In this document: piece by piece, positions 63,579 to 64,000 of the stretch | Layout of the letters: every line of letters starts with the position of its first letter | Position numbering within the stretch: position 1 is the stretch's first letter | NCBI GenBank assembly: GCA_022844565.1 | Contig: JALHLK010000002.1 | Span: 1 to 64,000, forward strand | DNA from: Saprospiraceae bacterium | GTDB taxonomy: Bacteria; Bacteroidota; Bacteroidia; Chitinophagales; Saprospiraceae | Length of the DNA: 64,000 nucleotides | Reading direction: 5' to 3' | Notes under the pieces: model-generated | Seen by the model: only the letters and a program-made list of their open reading frames with translations | The model's database searches: none | What the model was told of the DNA's origin: nothing | Made by a program: the position numbers and the translations under genes

Positions 63579-64000
63579 TTGAATATTAGGACAAACATAT
63601 ACAATCTTAGATTCTTACTCTTTGTGTTGGGCCTTATCCTTTTACATTCTTTACAACTTGATGGTCAAGACGCTAAGAAATTTAATTATACTGTAAGACT
63701 AAACGAAGACTGCAGCATAAATATAAAGCATAGTTTGATTATGCCATCATCCATCATCATTTTGAATAGCTCAAATGAACTAGTACAATATGACTCGATA
63801 GATTATAAAAATAAAAAAATACTTTTAAAAAACTGTGCTGAATTTATAAATACAGACCTTAAGATACAATACAGATACTTCAACCTTGACATAGAAAAAA
63901 CGTATTCTGCATTAGACACTTCAAAAATGAAAATGATAGACCCATTGAAAAGTGTGTATATTTTTAATCCAGAAGTCGTCAAAGAAGGAAGTATTTTTGC
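63579..64000 (+). CDS. N-terminal part of a secreted protein (runs off the window)
   Basis: An open frame continues to the last base, with no stop from 63549 onward. TTG at 63579 is the likely start. Residues about 6-30 form a signal peptide (FLLFVLGLILLHSLQLDGQ). The following SIIILNSSNELVQYDSIDYK, KILLKNC, IQYRYFNLDIEKTYSALDTS and VYIFNPE segments recall the N-terminus of a large outer-membrane/surface protein family of Bacteroidota with a beta-sandwich before the barrel. The family cannot be fixed from 140 residues. Confidence 0.65.
   Translation, partial: MNIRTNIYNLRFLLFVLGLILLHSLQLDGQDAKKFNYTVRLNEDCSINIKHSLIMPSSIIILNSSNELVQYDSIDYKNKKILLKNCAEFINTDLKIQYRYFNLDIEKTYSALDTSKMKMIDPLKSVYIFNPEVVKEGSIF

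Overview
The window looks like a chromosomal segment of a low-GC, gliding/T9SS-type Bacteroidota bacterium, most likely from the Saprospiria. The evidence is: a PorP/SprF protein and proteins with type IX secretion C-terminal sorting domains; a FecI-FecR-TonB receptor operon with DUF4974; DUF3098 and DUF2461 genes; TAnnTTTG-type -7 promoter boxes; and almost no Shine-Dalgarno sequences. The species assignment is inference; no rRNA or tRNA gene and no CRISPR array was seen.

Layout. 1-2000: a repeat element, a parDE toxin-antitoxin pair and a SAM hydroxide adenosyltransferase. 2142-7438: a sodium:solute symporter, a repeat-rich gap, then lon with a YciI gene behind it. 7728-11891: an ECF sigma / FecR anti-sigma / transducer-type TonB receptor cascade. 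11905-25600: a long minus-strand run, in transcription order a dockerin-bearing T9SS protein, a three-cohesin T9SS adhesin, PorP/SprF, a GH30 lipoprotein, the oxoprolinase-like pair PxpB/PxpC, a GT87-type mannosyltransferase and a CLC-type fluoride/proton antiporter. 26266-35943: ftsY, DUF2461, a DUF6090-like protein, a Crp regulator, penicillin acylase, an unknown membrane protein and a ThuA/sugar dehydrogenase/cytochrome c lipoprotein. 36058-46249: vapBC, prolyl oligopeptidase, GH16, aspartate kinase with a divergent ACT-like protein, a CDGSH protein, a NadR-like kinase, an M43 protease and sucC. 47048-58342: an SF1 helicase with an unknown 500-residue partner, truB-uppP-DUF3098, and an operon of a GltD-like flavoprotein with 2-oxoacid:ferredoxin oxidoreductase. 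58678-64000: ahcY, a broken dinD-like gene, serine dehydratase, an alpha/beta hydrolase and the start of a secreted protein.

Working together. The sigma/FecR/receptor trio forms a surface-signalling loop. The cohesin and dockerin proteins lie next to each other, carry different T9SS sorting signals and sit beside a PorP/SprF gene, so they may assemble on the cell surface. The GltD-like flavoprotein and KorAB probably pass electrons through ferredoxin. DUF62 and AhcY both belong to SAM/adenosine metabolism but are 57 kb apart.

The least explained content is between genes. There are two families of short inverted-repeat elements: family 1 with three copies of 157-265 bp, containing a hairpin with paired sequence changes; and family 2 with two 161-bp copies plus a divergent third. 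There are also a 110-bp tandem array, a duplicated 142-bp-period unit, REP-like palindromes and a 24-bp perfect hairpin. All identities were judged by eye; no alignment or database search was run.
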